Shown here: piece by piece, positions 1 to 7,883 of the stretch
How positions within the stretch are numbered: position 1 is the first letter of the stretch
Layout of the letters: each line of letters opens with the position of its first letter
Assembly: GCA_965204915.1 (NCBI GenBank)
Contig: OZ242023.1
Coordinates: 4,154,001 to 4,218,000 of the forward strand
Source: HK1 sp965204915
GTDB lineage: Bacteria; Pseudomonadota; Gammaproteobacteria; HK1
Direction: 5' to 3'
Length of the DNA: 64,000 nt
Program-made: the position numbers and the translations under genes
The notes under the pieces: model-generated
The model's database searches: none
Told to the model about the DNA's origin: nothing
The model's input: the letters and a program-made list of their open reading frames with translations, nothing else

Positions 1-843
1 GCGAAGGCCCGCATCAAGGAGCTTCAGGCATCTGAGCAGCAGGCCCGGGCATCTGAGCAGCAGGCCCTGGCGGCTGAGCGCCACGCCAAATCCCAGGCCG
101 TACGGGCTGAATCCAAATATGAGCAAGAAATGGAACGCAACCAGTTCCTCGTAGCTGCTTCATCTCTGGATCAAGATACCATCTTGAATCTCCACCATCA
201 GATACTGATGTATGCATCCGATATACATATTGGAATCAAGCGCATGATGCGCAAGCTCCGCAGGGGTGGCACGGTATCACATGATCAATGGATCGATTTT
301 CTGGAAAATACTTCCTTTCGAAATAGTCAAATACTCACTGCTTCCCGGTTCGCTACGAAAGGAGGATATAAACAACAGTCTGCCCAAATCGAAGGTGATC
401 TGTGCGTTTATATCCGCGATTATATTACAACGATATCTACGCTTTGGGCTCCAAGTGGACTTTCCGTACATGTCCAGCTTGACGGACAGAAATTCCAGCG
501 TGCTTTCCGCCCCATTGAAATTGGCATTGTCATCGACAACCTTGTTACCAATGCATCCAAAGCCCGTGCCCAAAACATCCTGTTTGCCTTGCTAGTCGGC
601 AAGGGACAGAAACCCCGCCTTTCGATCACAGTTGCGGATGATGGAGATGGTTGGCACAAATTCTTTGTTCCCTTGAAACAGGTTTTTGAGAAAGGTGTCA
701 CCACCACTGACGGCTCCGGCCTTGGGCTCTACCACGTCAAGCAGGTGGTTGAGGGTCGATTGGGCGGTCTCGTAAAACTCTTGCCTGAACCATACTCCGC
801 CGAACTATCCGGCGCACAATTGGTATTGCAGGTGCCGACATGA
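1..843 (+). CDS. Histidine-kinase-like GHKL ATPase, C-terminal part (cut by window edge)
   Basis: The reading frame is open from base 1, so the N-terminus lies outside the window. The first 40 or so visible residues are rich in Gln, Ala and Glu and look like a coiled coil. A helical DHp-like stretch follows with a candidate phospho-acceptor in LNLHHQI. The C-terminal half is a GHKL/HATPase_c domain with an N box (DNLVTNASKA, about residue 179 counted from base 1), a G1 box (DDGDGW) and a G2 box (GSGLGLYHVKQVV). No membrane segment is visible in the part present, so it may be a cytosolic sensor. The stop codon overlaps the start of the next gene (ATGA at 840-843), so the two are translationally coupled. 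Inferred role: it phosphorylates or otherwise controls the receiver protein downstream. Confidence 0.85.
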   Translation, partial: AKARIKELQASEQQARASEQQALAAERHAKSQAVRAESKYEQEMERNQFLVAASSLDQDTILNLHHQILMYASDIHIGIKRMMRKLRRGGTVSHDQWIDFLENTSFRNSQILTASRFATKGGYKQQSAQIEGDLCVYIRDYITTISTLWAPSGLSVHVQLDGQKFQRAFRPIEIGIVIDNLVTNASKARAQNILFALLVGKGQKPRLSITVADDGDGWHKFFVPLKQVFEKGVTTTDGSGLGLYHVKQVVEGRLGGLVKLLPEPYSAELSGAQLVLQVPT

Positions 844-1832
844 AACTCTCCTTCCATCTCCTCGTAGTTGATGATCAGCCCGACACTGTAGGCAACGTTA
901 TCGTCGAGCTGAAGGATCATCTCAATGAAAAAGGTTTTGATCTTGCCCAAACCGAACCACCTGCGCTTTCGGGACCAGCTTGGGATACTTTCCTCAAGCA
1001 GCGCCGATCCTACGACTTGGTCATGGTCGACTATAATCTTTCCCAGCCTGGAATGAAAGGTGATGTTGCCGCCAACAAACTTAGAACTGCCCTGCCTTAT
1101 ACCGAGATTATCTTCTATTCTGCTAACGAGCCCCGGGAAAGGCTACTTGAGCATCTTGCCAAACAACAAGTCGAAGGTGTCTTTGTTTCCCATCGCAATG
1201 AACTCGACACCCGCTTACGTGGCCTTGCGGATGCGGTCATTGGCAAGGCTATGGACCTCAACCATATGCGTGGTATTGCGATGGCAGAAGTTTCTGAAAT
1301 GGATACACTCATGGAAGAATTGCTAGTTTCTGTTTTCCAACTCGATCGCCCGGAAATACGCACTGTTTCTGACGAAACTATCAATAGACTGAAAGGAAGC
1401 ATGGCCTCTATGTCGAAGCAGCTTGAGAAGAAGCTTAAAAAGAGCACCGATCTTTCTAGTATCGTTTCCGATGGCAGGATCTTTCCTCATCACCACAAAT
1501 TTACCACATTTAGAGATCTGGCAAAACTATTTGCCGATACGGACTCTGACCATAACCATAACTTGAAGATGTTGGGATCATTTGGAGATGAAATTACGTC
1601 AATTCGCAACCATTTAGCCCACGGCAAGGAGGATTTAGATGAAAACGGAAATGTTGTTCTCCGATCAACTAGACCCGGCGGCGCTCCACTTATTACTGAC
1701 GAGAAATGGATGATTGCTACCCGGCAGAATCTTCGGAAACACAGGGAAACCCTTGAAGCTCTTTGCTCTGCCCTGCGCCGGTATTTTGGCCTCGCAGAAC
1801 CCGCGGACGATCCTGGCAAGGATCAATCCTAG
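840..1832 (+). CDS. Receiver-domain protein with C-terminal HEPN-like motif
   Basis: The 330-aa protein starts with a response-regulator receiver fold: acidic pair in VVDDQ, phospho-acceptor D64 in MVDYN, then an IIFYSAN strand. There is no DNA-binding domain. The C-terminal 150 or so residues are helical and contain R256-N-H-L-A-H261, which fits the R-x4-H signature of HEPN ribonucleases (often R-N-x3-H). Composition is clearly less GC-rich than most of the window, which suggests transfer. It is coupled to the kinase-like gene upstream. Its 3' end overlaps the convergent cytosine methylase by 168 bp. Known: HEPN domains act as RNases in toxin-antitoxin and abortive-infection systems. Inferred: a phospho-regulated RNase effector. 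The HEPN call rests on one motif plus predicted helices. Confidence 0.75.
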   Translation: MKLSFHLLVVDDQPDTVGNVIVELKDHLNEKGFDLAQTEPPALSGPAWDTFLKQRRSYDLVMVDYNLSQPGMKGDVAANKLRTALPYTEIIFYSANEPRERLLEHLAKQQVEGVFVSHRNELDTRLRGLADAVIGKAMDLNHMRGIAMAEVSEMDTLMEELLVSVFQLDRPEIRTVSDETINRLKGSMASMSKQLEKKLKKSTDLSSIVSDGRIFPHHHKFTTFRDLAKLFADTDSDHNHNLKMLGSFGDEITSIRNHLAHGKEDLDENGNVVLRSTRPGGAPLITDEKWMIATRQNLRKHRETLEALCSALRRYFGLAEPADDPGKDQS

Positions 1833-3077
1833 CTGTTCCGCCAGCAACGGCGGGACTGCATTTGCCACTTGCGTAAATCGTGGCACTTCGTTCCGGCGGC
1901 GATTTCCTCCTGTGGTGTATTTCCCTTTGAATTGGAACCAATCCGGAAACGATTGGAGCCGCGCGTTTTCGCGTACCGTCAAGGTTCGCGGTTCCGAATA
2001 GTGCAGAAGGTCGTCGGGCAGGCTTGTTATCGTGGGAGCGGTATCCAATGGATCGAGCACCCGTGTGACCATTTTCTTCATGCCGTGCGCCTCCCGGATT
2101 TCGGCAGGAACCGTTGCCTTGAGCAGCCCTTCCTCGCGGCATGTGTCGATGATTGCCTCGAAGCGATCACGGATGTCAGGCCGGTGGCGGGCCAGCCTTG
2201 TGTCGGCAGGCGATTCCTTGCATTCTCCACGCATTACCTTCTGGTATTCCGTGAGCGGCCCTTTGTATGAGATCTCCTCGAATCCCTTGCTGTCCCTTGA
2301 TGGAACTGTCCCGTTGCGGCCTACTTCGAGGTCGCTGATGGCCTCCCTTGCCGTAGGCTGGCGTGGAAGCCCGCGTTCTCCCAGGAAGCTGCCGACTTGC
2401 TGTTCCAGGTCCTCGAAGACTGCATCAATTTCCCTTTTGATCCCCAAGCCCTTCAACGCTGCAACCAGGAAATATCTTGGGCGTGTCTGCGGTATTCCGA
2501 AATTCGCAGCGTGTACAATTTGGAACGCTACATCGTAATGTACCTGTAGCCACTGTTGCAGGGATTCGGCGAAATTTTCGACCGGCTCCTTCCCCGGAGC
2601 CCTGAAGTTGCACGTGAATCCCCGGACGTTTTCCAGTATCAGCAGGCGAGGCCGCAATACTTCGACCAGCTCCAGATATGCCTTGAACAACTGGTTCCGG
2701 GGGTCGTCCGGCCTTCGGCGTCCGGCATGGGAAAATCCCTGGCACGGCGGTCCTCCTGCCAGCAGGTCCACTTTCCCGGCAAGGCTGTCCAATACGTCCT
2801 TTCGCGCCGACAGCAGGCTATGAATATCCCAGGGCTTCGGTTCTATCCCCCTTGGCCAGTCGTAGGAGAGGTTTGCGGAAAGCGTCTCGAATGCGCATGG
2901 ATCTTTCTCTATGGCAAACAGCCCTTTCCACCCTGCACGCATGAGACCGAGGCTCAACCCGCCACAACCCGCGTAGGCGTCCACGAATACCGGTGCCGGC
3001 GCCACCGTCCTTTGCCCATAGGACGTTGCCCGCGCTCCACCCTTTTTCCCGGCGGCTTTTCCTCGTGCGTGCTTCAT
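1665..3077 (-). CDS. dcm: DNA (cytosine-5-)-methyltransferase, Dcm type
   Basis: The 470-aa protein carries the C5-methylase motifs in order: motif I DAYAGCGGLSLGL (33-45), the catalytic Pro-Cys motif GGPPCQGFSH with C112, ENV at 149-151, QTRPRYFLVA (motif VIII) and QVANAVPPLLAEQLG (motif X). It transfers a methyl group from SAM to C5 of cytosine in a recognition site that cannot be read from sequence. ATG at 3077 overlaps the vsr stop, so the pair is coupled, as is usual for Dcm/Vsr. About 55 residues follow motif X, and this tail overlaps the receiver-HEPN gene on the other strand. It may be an extension past a lost stop codon. Confidence 0.95.
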   Translation of the reverse strand: MKHARGKAAGKKGGARATSYGQRTVAPAPVFVDAYAGCGGLSLGLMRAGWKGLFAIEKDPCAFETLSANLSYDWPRGIEPKPWDIHSLLSARKDVLDSLAGKVDLLAGGPPCQGFSHAGRRRPDDPRNQLFKAYLELVEVLRPRLLILENVRGFTCNFRAPGKEPVENFAESLQQWLQVHYDVAFQIVHAANFGIPQTRPRYFLVAALKGLGIKREIDAVFEDLEQQVGSFLGERGLPRQPTAREAISDLEVGRNGTVPSRDSKGFEEISYKGPLTEYQKVMRGECKESPADTRLARHRPDIRDRFEAIIDTCREEGLLKATVPAEIREAHGMKKMVTRVLDPLDTAPTITSLPDDLLHYSEPRTLTVRENARLQSFPDWFQFKGKYTTGGNRRRNEVPRFTQVANAVPPLLAEQLGLILARIVRGFCEAKIPAQGRAKSFKGFPVFPKILPGSNHPFLVSNKWSAAGSS

Positions 3078-3562
3078 CTTGCACCGCTGCCTTCCGCAGA
3101 GCCGCCTTGGCAGTATCCGTGTCGTTCCTGTCCTGGATTGGACCCATATGAACGTATGGCCGCGGTGAGCCTTTCCCTCACTCCTTCTTCGTCGCCGACT
3201 TCACATTCCCATACTACGAGGACATTCCAGCCGAGCGAGCGCAATGCTTCCTCATTCTCCTTGTCGCGCTCGACGTTCCGTGCGAACTTGGCCTTCCAAT
3301 ACTCTGTCCGCGACTTGGGTATATGGGCATATTGGCATCCATCGTGCTGGTGCCAGAAGCAACCATGGACGAAAACAGCCAGCCGGTGTTTGGGAAACAC
3401 CAGATCGGGGCGGCCCGGGAGGTTCTTCCGGCGGAGGCGGAAACGCAACCCCATCCGGTGTGCAATCCTGCGGACTGCGCACTCGGGGGCGGTGTCCCAG
3501 CCCCGGATGTTGGCCATCAATTCACTTCGCCTTTGGCTGTCCACGATGTCGATCACACGCAA
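3074..3562 (-). CDS. vsr: Very short patch repair endonuclease Vsr
   Basis: 162-aa Vsr family protein. It nicks 5' of T:G mismatches that arise when 5-methylcytosine deaminates, protecting sites methylated by its Dcm partner. Visible motifs: SQRRSELMANIRGWDT near the N-terminus, the catalytic aspartate D53 in GRPDLVF, and the zinc/catalytic cluster VHGCFWHQHDGC (H66, C68, H71, H73, C76), which aligns with the E. coli Vsr active site. The frame begins with TTG at 3562. The stop overlaps the dcm start by 4 bp. It lies 29 bp downstream of the Mod-type methyltransferase, so all three may be cotranscribed. Confidence 0.95.
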   Translation of the reverse strand: MRVIDIVDSQRRSELMANIRGWDTAPECAVRRIAHRMGLRFRLRRKNLPGRPDLVFPKHRLAVFVHGCFWHQHDGCQYAHIPKSRTEYWKAKFARNVERDKENEEALRSLGWNVLVVWECEVGDEEGVRERLTAAIRSYGSNPGQERHGYCQGGSAEGSGAR

Positions 3563-3591
3563 TACCCCGGGTCCTGGCGCCTTCTTGCGCC

Positions 3592-6500
3592 TTATGCGTT
3601 TGCCCGCTCCGTTCCTTCTTCCCCGAGGCCGTTTCCTGCCGGGACCCGGAACACCTTCATCACTTCGTCGCCCAGGTGGTTGATGACCTTGACGGCGATG
3701 CGGCCGGAGGCCGGCTTGTCGAAGGGGCGCGACAGGGCGCTGTGCAGGGTCGCCCAGGCATCCGGGTCCACTTCGGCCTTCAGGGTGGTCTTCAGCGCCT
3801 TGTAGGGGTCGTTCGCGCCGAGGAAGTAGGCGTGGCGGACGAAGAAGCTCTCCTCGTCGTAGTCGGTGTCGATGAACCAGCAGGCGATGCCTTCGGGGCC
3901 GTCGCTGCGTATCTCGCCGGTGTTGGGGTGGAAGACATCCACGCCGTTGATCCTGACCCGGAGGCGGCCGGCGGCGTCGCCCTCCCCGTCCGCTGCCGGG
4001 AGGACGTCGATGTCCGGCTCGCCGAAGATGACGAAGAGGTTGCCCTTGCCGGTGTTCTTCAGGTCCTCCGCCATGTGCAGGTCCGCGTTCATCCGGGCCT
4101 TGAGCACCGGGATGCGGCCGAGCCGGTCGAACTCCGAGGCATGGGCGTCGTAGTTGAACGCGCAGGCGATGAGCACGTCGAAATCGGCGTCGCCGGCCTC
4201 GCGGGCGGCGGCCACGAGGTCGGGCCGCGAGACGGTGCCGAACTCGGGGCCGATGAAGATGCCGGCGCGCTGCTCCCGGCCGCCCTGATCGTTCTGATCG
4301 CCCCGGTCGCCTTGGCCGCCCCGGTCGCCTTGGCCGCTCCGATCGCTCTGGCCGCTCCGGTCACTCTGGCCTCTCTGGTCTCCCCGCTCGCCCTCGCCGC
4401 CCTGGTCACTCTGGCCTCTCTGATCTCCCTGCTCGCCCTCGCCGCCCCGGTCACTCTGGCCGCCCTGCACGTATCGGCCTTCGGCGCAGATCCGGCGGCC
4501 GGGCCACGGGATCAGGGCGTTGAAGGTGATCCGGTCGTCCTTGTGCGCTTGCTGCACCCCGGCGGTCTTGAGCTGTTCCAGGATCATCGAGGCGAAATCG
4601 GCCGCCTCGCCGTAGGCGGTGCGGGGTTCCGCGGCGCGGTCGATGAGCTCGTCGTTCTCGTCGACCGCGAGGGTGCGATGCGGCGACAGGCTGTCGACGG
4701 TGAACGGCCCCGCGACGCGTACGACGTTGTTGTCCTGGTATGGCCTGTCGTAGAGGTATTCGTAGTCGGCGGCGGCGGCGATGGAGTCGTCGATTTCCTT
4801 CTGCCGGGCGATGCGCTGCGCCCACCATCGGGCGTGCAGGGCGGCCGGCGCCTCCGGCCAGGGGTCGGCGGGACGGGGCGGAAGGGTGTCGAGGGTGTAG
4901 CCGCGTCCGAGGTTCGCGTTGAGGTCGCGCAGGAGCCCTTGCACCCGTGGGGTGTCGGGCGTCGTCGGTTCGTCGTCGATCCTGAAGGTGGAGGGAGGAT
5001 GCCGTTGCGCGCGCGAGGTGTCGGTACTCCCCGGTGGACCGCCTGATCCTCGCGACCCGTTCCGTTGCGCGCACGGGGCGCCGGTCCCTTCGTTTTCCAG
5101 CTCCGCACGGAGCCTGGAAAAGAGCGCCTGTGCCGCCGGGTTCCACGGGTCTTCGGCGTGGCGGGGGATCTCCCACTCCTCCCAGCTCGTGTTCATCGCC
5201 TCGTTGAGCTTCCGGCGCAGGGGCTCCAGCTCTTGCTGGTGCTTCTCCCAGATCACGTCGATCCCGGCGTTGTTGGCGATGGACCCGAGGGTGATGTGCG
5301 GGACCCGCTCGTAGACGAAGCCGTGGCGGACGTTGCCGTGGGTGGGCGCTTCGGACGGGGCCTTGCCGGCGAGTGCGGCTTCCTTCCGCTGCCCTTCGGG
5401 GCTGTCCGCGAGGAGGTAGTAAGGGTAGCGGGCGCCCATGACACGGGCGCGGGCCAGCGCGAGGGCAACGCGGGAGGTGTCGATGGTGATCCAGCGCCGG
5501 CCCCACTGCTCGGCGACGTAGGCGGTGGTGCCGGAGCCGCAGGTAGGGTCGAGGACGAGGTCGCCGGGGTCGGTGGTCATGAGGATGCAGCGCCGGATTA
5601 CATTGTCCAGTGTCTCAACAACGTAAATCTGGTCCGCACCAAATCCGGATTTTTTTAGATCCATCCAATCGTTATTGATTTTATTAAAATTCGGTTCTCG
5701 ATAAAATTTCCATCTCAAGGTATTGCCGACACCGAACGCTCGCCCGCCCCTTACTACGATCTTCATCTCCCTGGATGTGACGCTCCAGTGGCGTCCATTC
5801 GGTGGGTAGAATTTCTTTCCGTGCCATTCAACCGATCTCTTTGAGTCGTCAGTTGCTCCTTGCGAATCCGTAGGTCGCAAGCTGAGAATTCTGCCTTCGG
5901 GCCGGAGCACCGGATTCTGCTTTTGTTTCAGCGACAAGTCAATGATCTCACCATCCGCAGACTCGACGCAAACGTAGCGTTCTCCTGGATTCGGAATCGG
6001 ATCTGCCTCAACGAAAAGCTGGCGGTACTTTGCAACCGACTCCGCCTTGACCTTGGCGTACCACAGCAAGTAATCGCAGGTTGCAGCCAGTTGGCTCGAC
6101 GTAGCGCCGCTGGTTTTCGCAAAAGGAATAAGAGATACAAAATTGCCCTCCCCAAAAACCTCATCCATCAAATCACGCACGCGGTGGACGTTCTCATCCC
6201 CAATCTGCACGAAGATCGACCCGCTCTCCGTCAACAGATCCCGCGCCACCGTCAGCCGGTCCCGCAGGTACGTCAGGTACGAATGGATCCCATCGCGCCA
6301 CGTGTCACGGAACGCCTTGACCTGCTCCGGCTCGCGGGTGATGTGGTCGGCCTTGCCGTCCTTCACGTCCCGGCTGGTGGTGGACCACTGGAAGTTGGAG
6401 TTGAACTTGATGCCGTAGGGCGGATCGACGTAGATGCACTGCACCTTGCCCCGCAGCCCCTCCCGCTCCGCCAGCGACGCCATCACTTGCAGGCTGTCGC

Positions 6501-6912
6501 CGAGGATCATCCGGTTCGACCAGTTGGCGTCGTGGCGGTAGAACTCGGTACGGGCGTTGCCGTCCGGCAGGCCGTTGAAGTCGGCGAAGAGGTCGGGCTG
6601 GTCCTCGCCCGCCTGCTCGCCCGCCCGGCTCCGCCGCACCAGATCGTCGATCAGCGCCTTGGGGTGGACCTTCTCCTGGATGAACAGCGGCGGCGCCTGG
6701 ACGACGAGGTTCGACCAGTCTTCCACGTCCTTGCCCCGCCAGACGAGCTGCGGGTCGAGGCCCCGGTTGCGCCGCCGCCAGGCGACCTCGATCGGATTCT
6801 GGTCCTCCTTCGCCATCACCGACTGGTACTCCGCGGTCGGGATGTTCTTCCGCGACGCCTCTCCGTGGGTCAGCGTCCAGACCTGCCTGGGCTTCTTCGG
6901 TTTTCGCGCCAT
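3592..6912 (-). CDS. Site-specific DNA-methyltransferase, type III Mod-like, with repeat insertion
   Basis: About 1106 aa. Beta-class amino-methyltransferase order: motif IV DPPYG (163-167) precedes the SAM-binding DPTCGSGTT (from about 455). The FVQIGDENVHRVRDLMDEVFG segment is typical of type III Mod and related N6-adenine methylases. The ATG at 6912 is preferred because MARKPKK...LTHGEASRKNIPTAEY is the conserved family N-terminus; an upstream ATG at 6951 would overlap the YgiT-like gene. Residues of about 815-881 (4270-4470) are a Gly/Gln/Asp/Arg repeat tract absent from ordinary Mods. Its likely partner is the restriction subunit at 9696-12908, separated here by a nuclease gene and toxin-antitoxin genes. 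A further low-complexity patch lies near 4980-5100. Confidence 0.9.
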   Translation of the reverse strand: MARKPKKPRQVWTLTHGEASRKNIPTAEYQSVMAKEDQNPIEVAWRRRNRGLDPQLVWRGKDVEDWSNLVVQAPPLFIQEKVHPKALIDDLVRRSRAGEQAGEDQPDLFADFNGLPDGNARTEFYRHDANWSNRMILGDSLQVMASLAEREGLRGKVQCIYVDPPYGIKFNSNFQWSTTSRDVKDGKADHITREPEQVKAFRDTWRDGIHSYLTYLRDRLTVARDLLTESGSIFVQIGDENVHRVRDLMDEVFGEGNFVSLIPFAKTSGATSSQLAATCDYLLWYAKVKAESVAKYRQLFVEADPIPNPGERYVCVESADGEIIDLSLKQKQNPVLRPEGRILSLRPTDSQGATDDSKRSVEWHGKKFYPPNGRHWSVTSREMKIVVRGGRAFGVGNTLRWKFYREPNFNKINNDWMDLKKSGFGADQIYVVETLDNVIRRCILMTTDPGDLVLDPTCGSGTTAYVAEQWGRRWITIDTSRVALALARARVMGARYPYYLLADSPEGQRKEAALAGKAPSEAPTHGNVRHGFVYERVPHITLGSIANNAGIDVIWEKHQQELEPLRRKLNEAMNTSWEEWEIPRHAEDPWNPAAQALFSRLRAELENEGTGAPCAQRNGSRGSGGPPGSTDTSRAQRHPPSTFRIDDEPTTPDTPRVQGLLRDLNANLGRGYTLDTLPPRPADPWPEAPAALHARWWAQRIARQKEIDDSIAAAADYEYLYDRPYQDNNVVRVAGPFTVDSLSPHRTLAVDENDELIDRAAEPRTAYGEAADFASMILEQLKTAGVQQAHKDDRITFNALIPWPGRRICAEGRYVQGGQSDRGGEGEQGDQRGQSDQGGEGERGDQRGQSDRSGQSDRSGQGDRGGQGDRGDQNDQGGREQRAGIFIGPEFGTVSRPDLVAAAREAGDADFDVLIACAFNYDAHASEFDRLGRIPVLKARMNADLHMAEDLKNTGKGNLFVIFGEPDIDVLPAADGEGDAAGRLRVRINGVDVFHPNTGEIRSDGPEGIACWFIDTDYDEESFFVRHAYFLGANDPYKALKTTLKAEVDPDAWATLHSALSRPFDKPASGRIAVKVINHLGDEVMKVFRVPAGNGLGEEGTERANA

Positions 6913-6937
6913 GGGTCTGCTCGTCGTCTCGCGCTTG

Positions 6938-7168
6938 CTATGCGAATTCAAGGACCTTCAGGACGACGGACTTCGTCGGCTCCGTTCCTCCGTGGACCAT
7001 CAGGCGAATTCTCTCCGTGGTTTCACGGCTGAAGCTCTCTTCCCCGCAGCGAGCGCATACCGTGGCCGGAATGCGATCGACCAGAACGTACTTGCCATCG
7101 ATCCGGAAGATCTCTTCCACCAATTCTTCACGACCGTCTACGGCGCCACACACCGAACACGTGAACAT
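6938..7168 (-). CDS. YgiT-type zinc finger protein (antitoxin-like)
   Basis: 76 aa with two CxxC pairs (C4/C7 in CSVCG and C38/C41 in CARCG) and the spacing of YgiT/MqsA-type zinc-finger N-terminal domains. The C-terminal half is short and charged and has no obvious complete HTH. It starts 3 bp after the stop of the DUF4258-like gene, so the pair is almost certainly one operon. DUF4258 toxin-like proteins are commonly followed by a YgiT-type finger, supporting an antitoxin role. It ends 25 bp before the preferred Mod start and overlaps the alternative one. Confidence 0.8.
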   Translation of the reverse strand: MFTCSVCGAVDGREELVEEIFRIDGKYVLVDRIPATVCARCGEESFSRETTERIRLMVHGGTEPTKSVVLKVLEFA

Positions 7169-7171
7169 CGA

Positions 7172-7480
7172 TCACCTCCGTCGAGAATACTCGATCCATT
7201 CTTCTGCCCGAGGCTCATATAACGTAACGATCTTCACGAGATCTCCATCCGCAAGGGATACCTGGATGTGCAAAGGTCGTCCTGCTCGCGTAAAACCCAT
7301 CAACAGACAGCTCGGAGAATACTTGTCCTCCGGGTATTCCTCAACGATGGTTGCCGTCGTCCCGGCCTGTCTGATCTCCTGTTTGCCGATGTTTCGTTCG
7401 ACGGCACGCTTCATTGCGTGGCGGCTGAAGTCGAATTCCCCACCGGACAAATGATTTCGTATCTGTTCGAGTGTCTTCAC
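7172..7480 (-). CDS. DUF4258 family protein (toxin-like)
   Basis: 102 aa. Features seen: FDFSRHAMKRAVERNIGKQEI near the N-terminus, a VEEYPEDKYSPSCLLMGF strand, and PLHIQVSLADGDLVKIVTLYEP. This is the pattern of DUF4258 proteins (BrnT/RelE-like fold, small RNase-like toxins). It sits directly upstream of a YgiT-type finger with 3-bp spacing. Function as an mRNA-targeting toxin is inferred from family and context. Confidence 0.8.
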   Translation of the reverse strand: MKTLEQIRNHLSGGEFDFSRHAMKRAVERNIGKQEIRQAGTTATIVEEYPEDKYSPSCLLMGFTRAGRPLHIQVSLADGDLVKIVTLYEPRAEEWIEYSRRR

Positions 7481-7587
7481 CTGTCACGGCTCAATCCAAT
7501 TGGACCAATCGCGCATCACCCTCCCATCTTCATCTCACGATCTCGATTCCTTCCACGACGATCCGGCTACCACCCGCATTGCTCGAA

Positions 7588-7794
7588 CTACAGATCCGAA
7601 TCATGGATCTGTGCGATCTTCATAAAGTGTTTCTGCAATCCGCGTTTCAAGGCCGTATTGCCATGAACCGGCACCGAGATACGGGCAACAACTCCATCTT
7701 TCGGGTAGACATGATGGCTGCCGTCGATGCTCTTCAACTGCCATCCTCGATGTTCGAGAAGTTGGCAAAGCGGTTTTCCGCTGATGGCCTTCAC
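7588..7794 (-). CDS. hicA: HicA-family toxin, junction-truncated locus
   Basis: 68 aa with the dsRBD-like HicA pattern: KPLCQLLEHRGW, then the catalytic-type GSHH (H27/H28), and VPVHGNTALKRGLQKHFMKIA. HicA cleaves mRNA and is neutralised by HicB. The start is GTG at 7794, exactly where a fragment of hicB on the opposite strand begins, so the native upstream region is gone. No cognate hicB lies on the same strand nearby. Whether it is expressed is unclear. Confidence 0.8.
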   Translation of the reverse strand: MKAISGKPLCQLLEHRGWQLKSIDGSHHVYPKDGVVARISVPVHGNTALKRGLQKHFMKIAQIHDSDL

Positions 7795-7883
7795 AGAAGC
7801 AACGGAGCTCTATCTGGAAGAGTCGCCAATGGAGTCATACGGGAAGCCGCTGGTGACGACGATCTCGGTATGTCGCCCAAGCC
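7795..7883 (+). pseudogene. hicB: hicB C-terminal fragment
   Basis: Plus-strand reading gives ATELYLEESPMESYGKPL and a short tail, nearly identical to the C-terminus of the intact-looking hicB at 18630-18854. The N-terminal two thirds are missing. It abuts hicA head to head and runs into the 3' end of the AAA-nuclease gene. It marks the left limit of the 1.7-kb duplicated segment. Confidence 0.75.
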
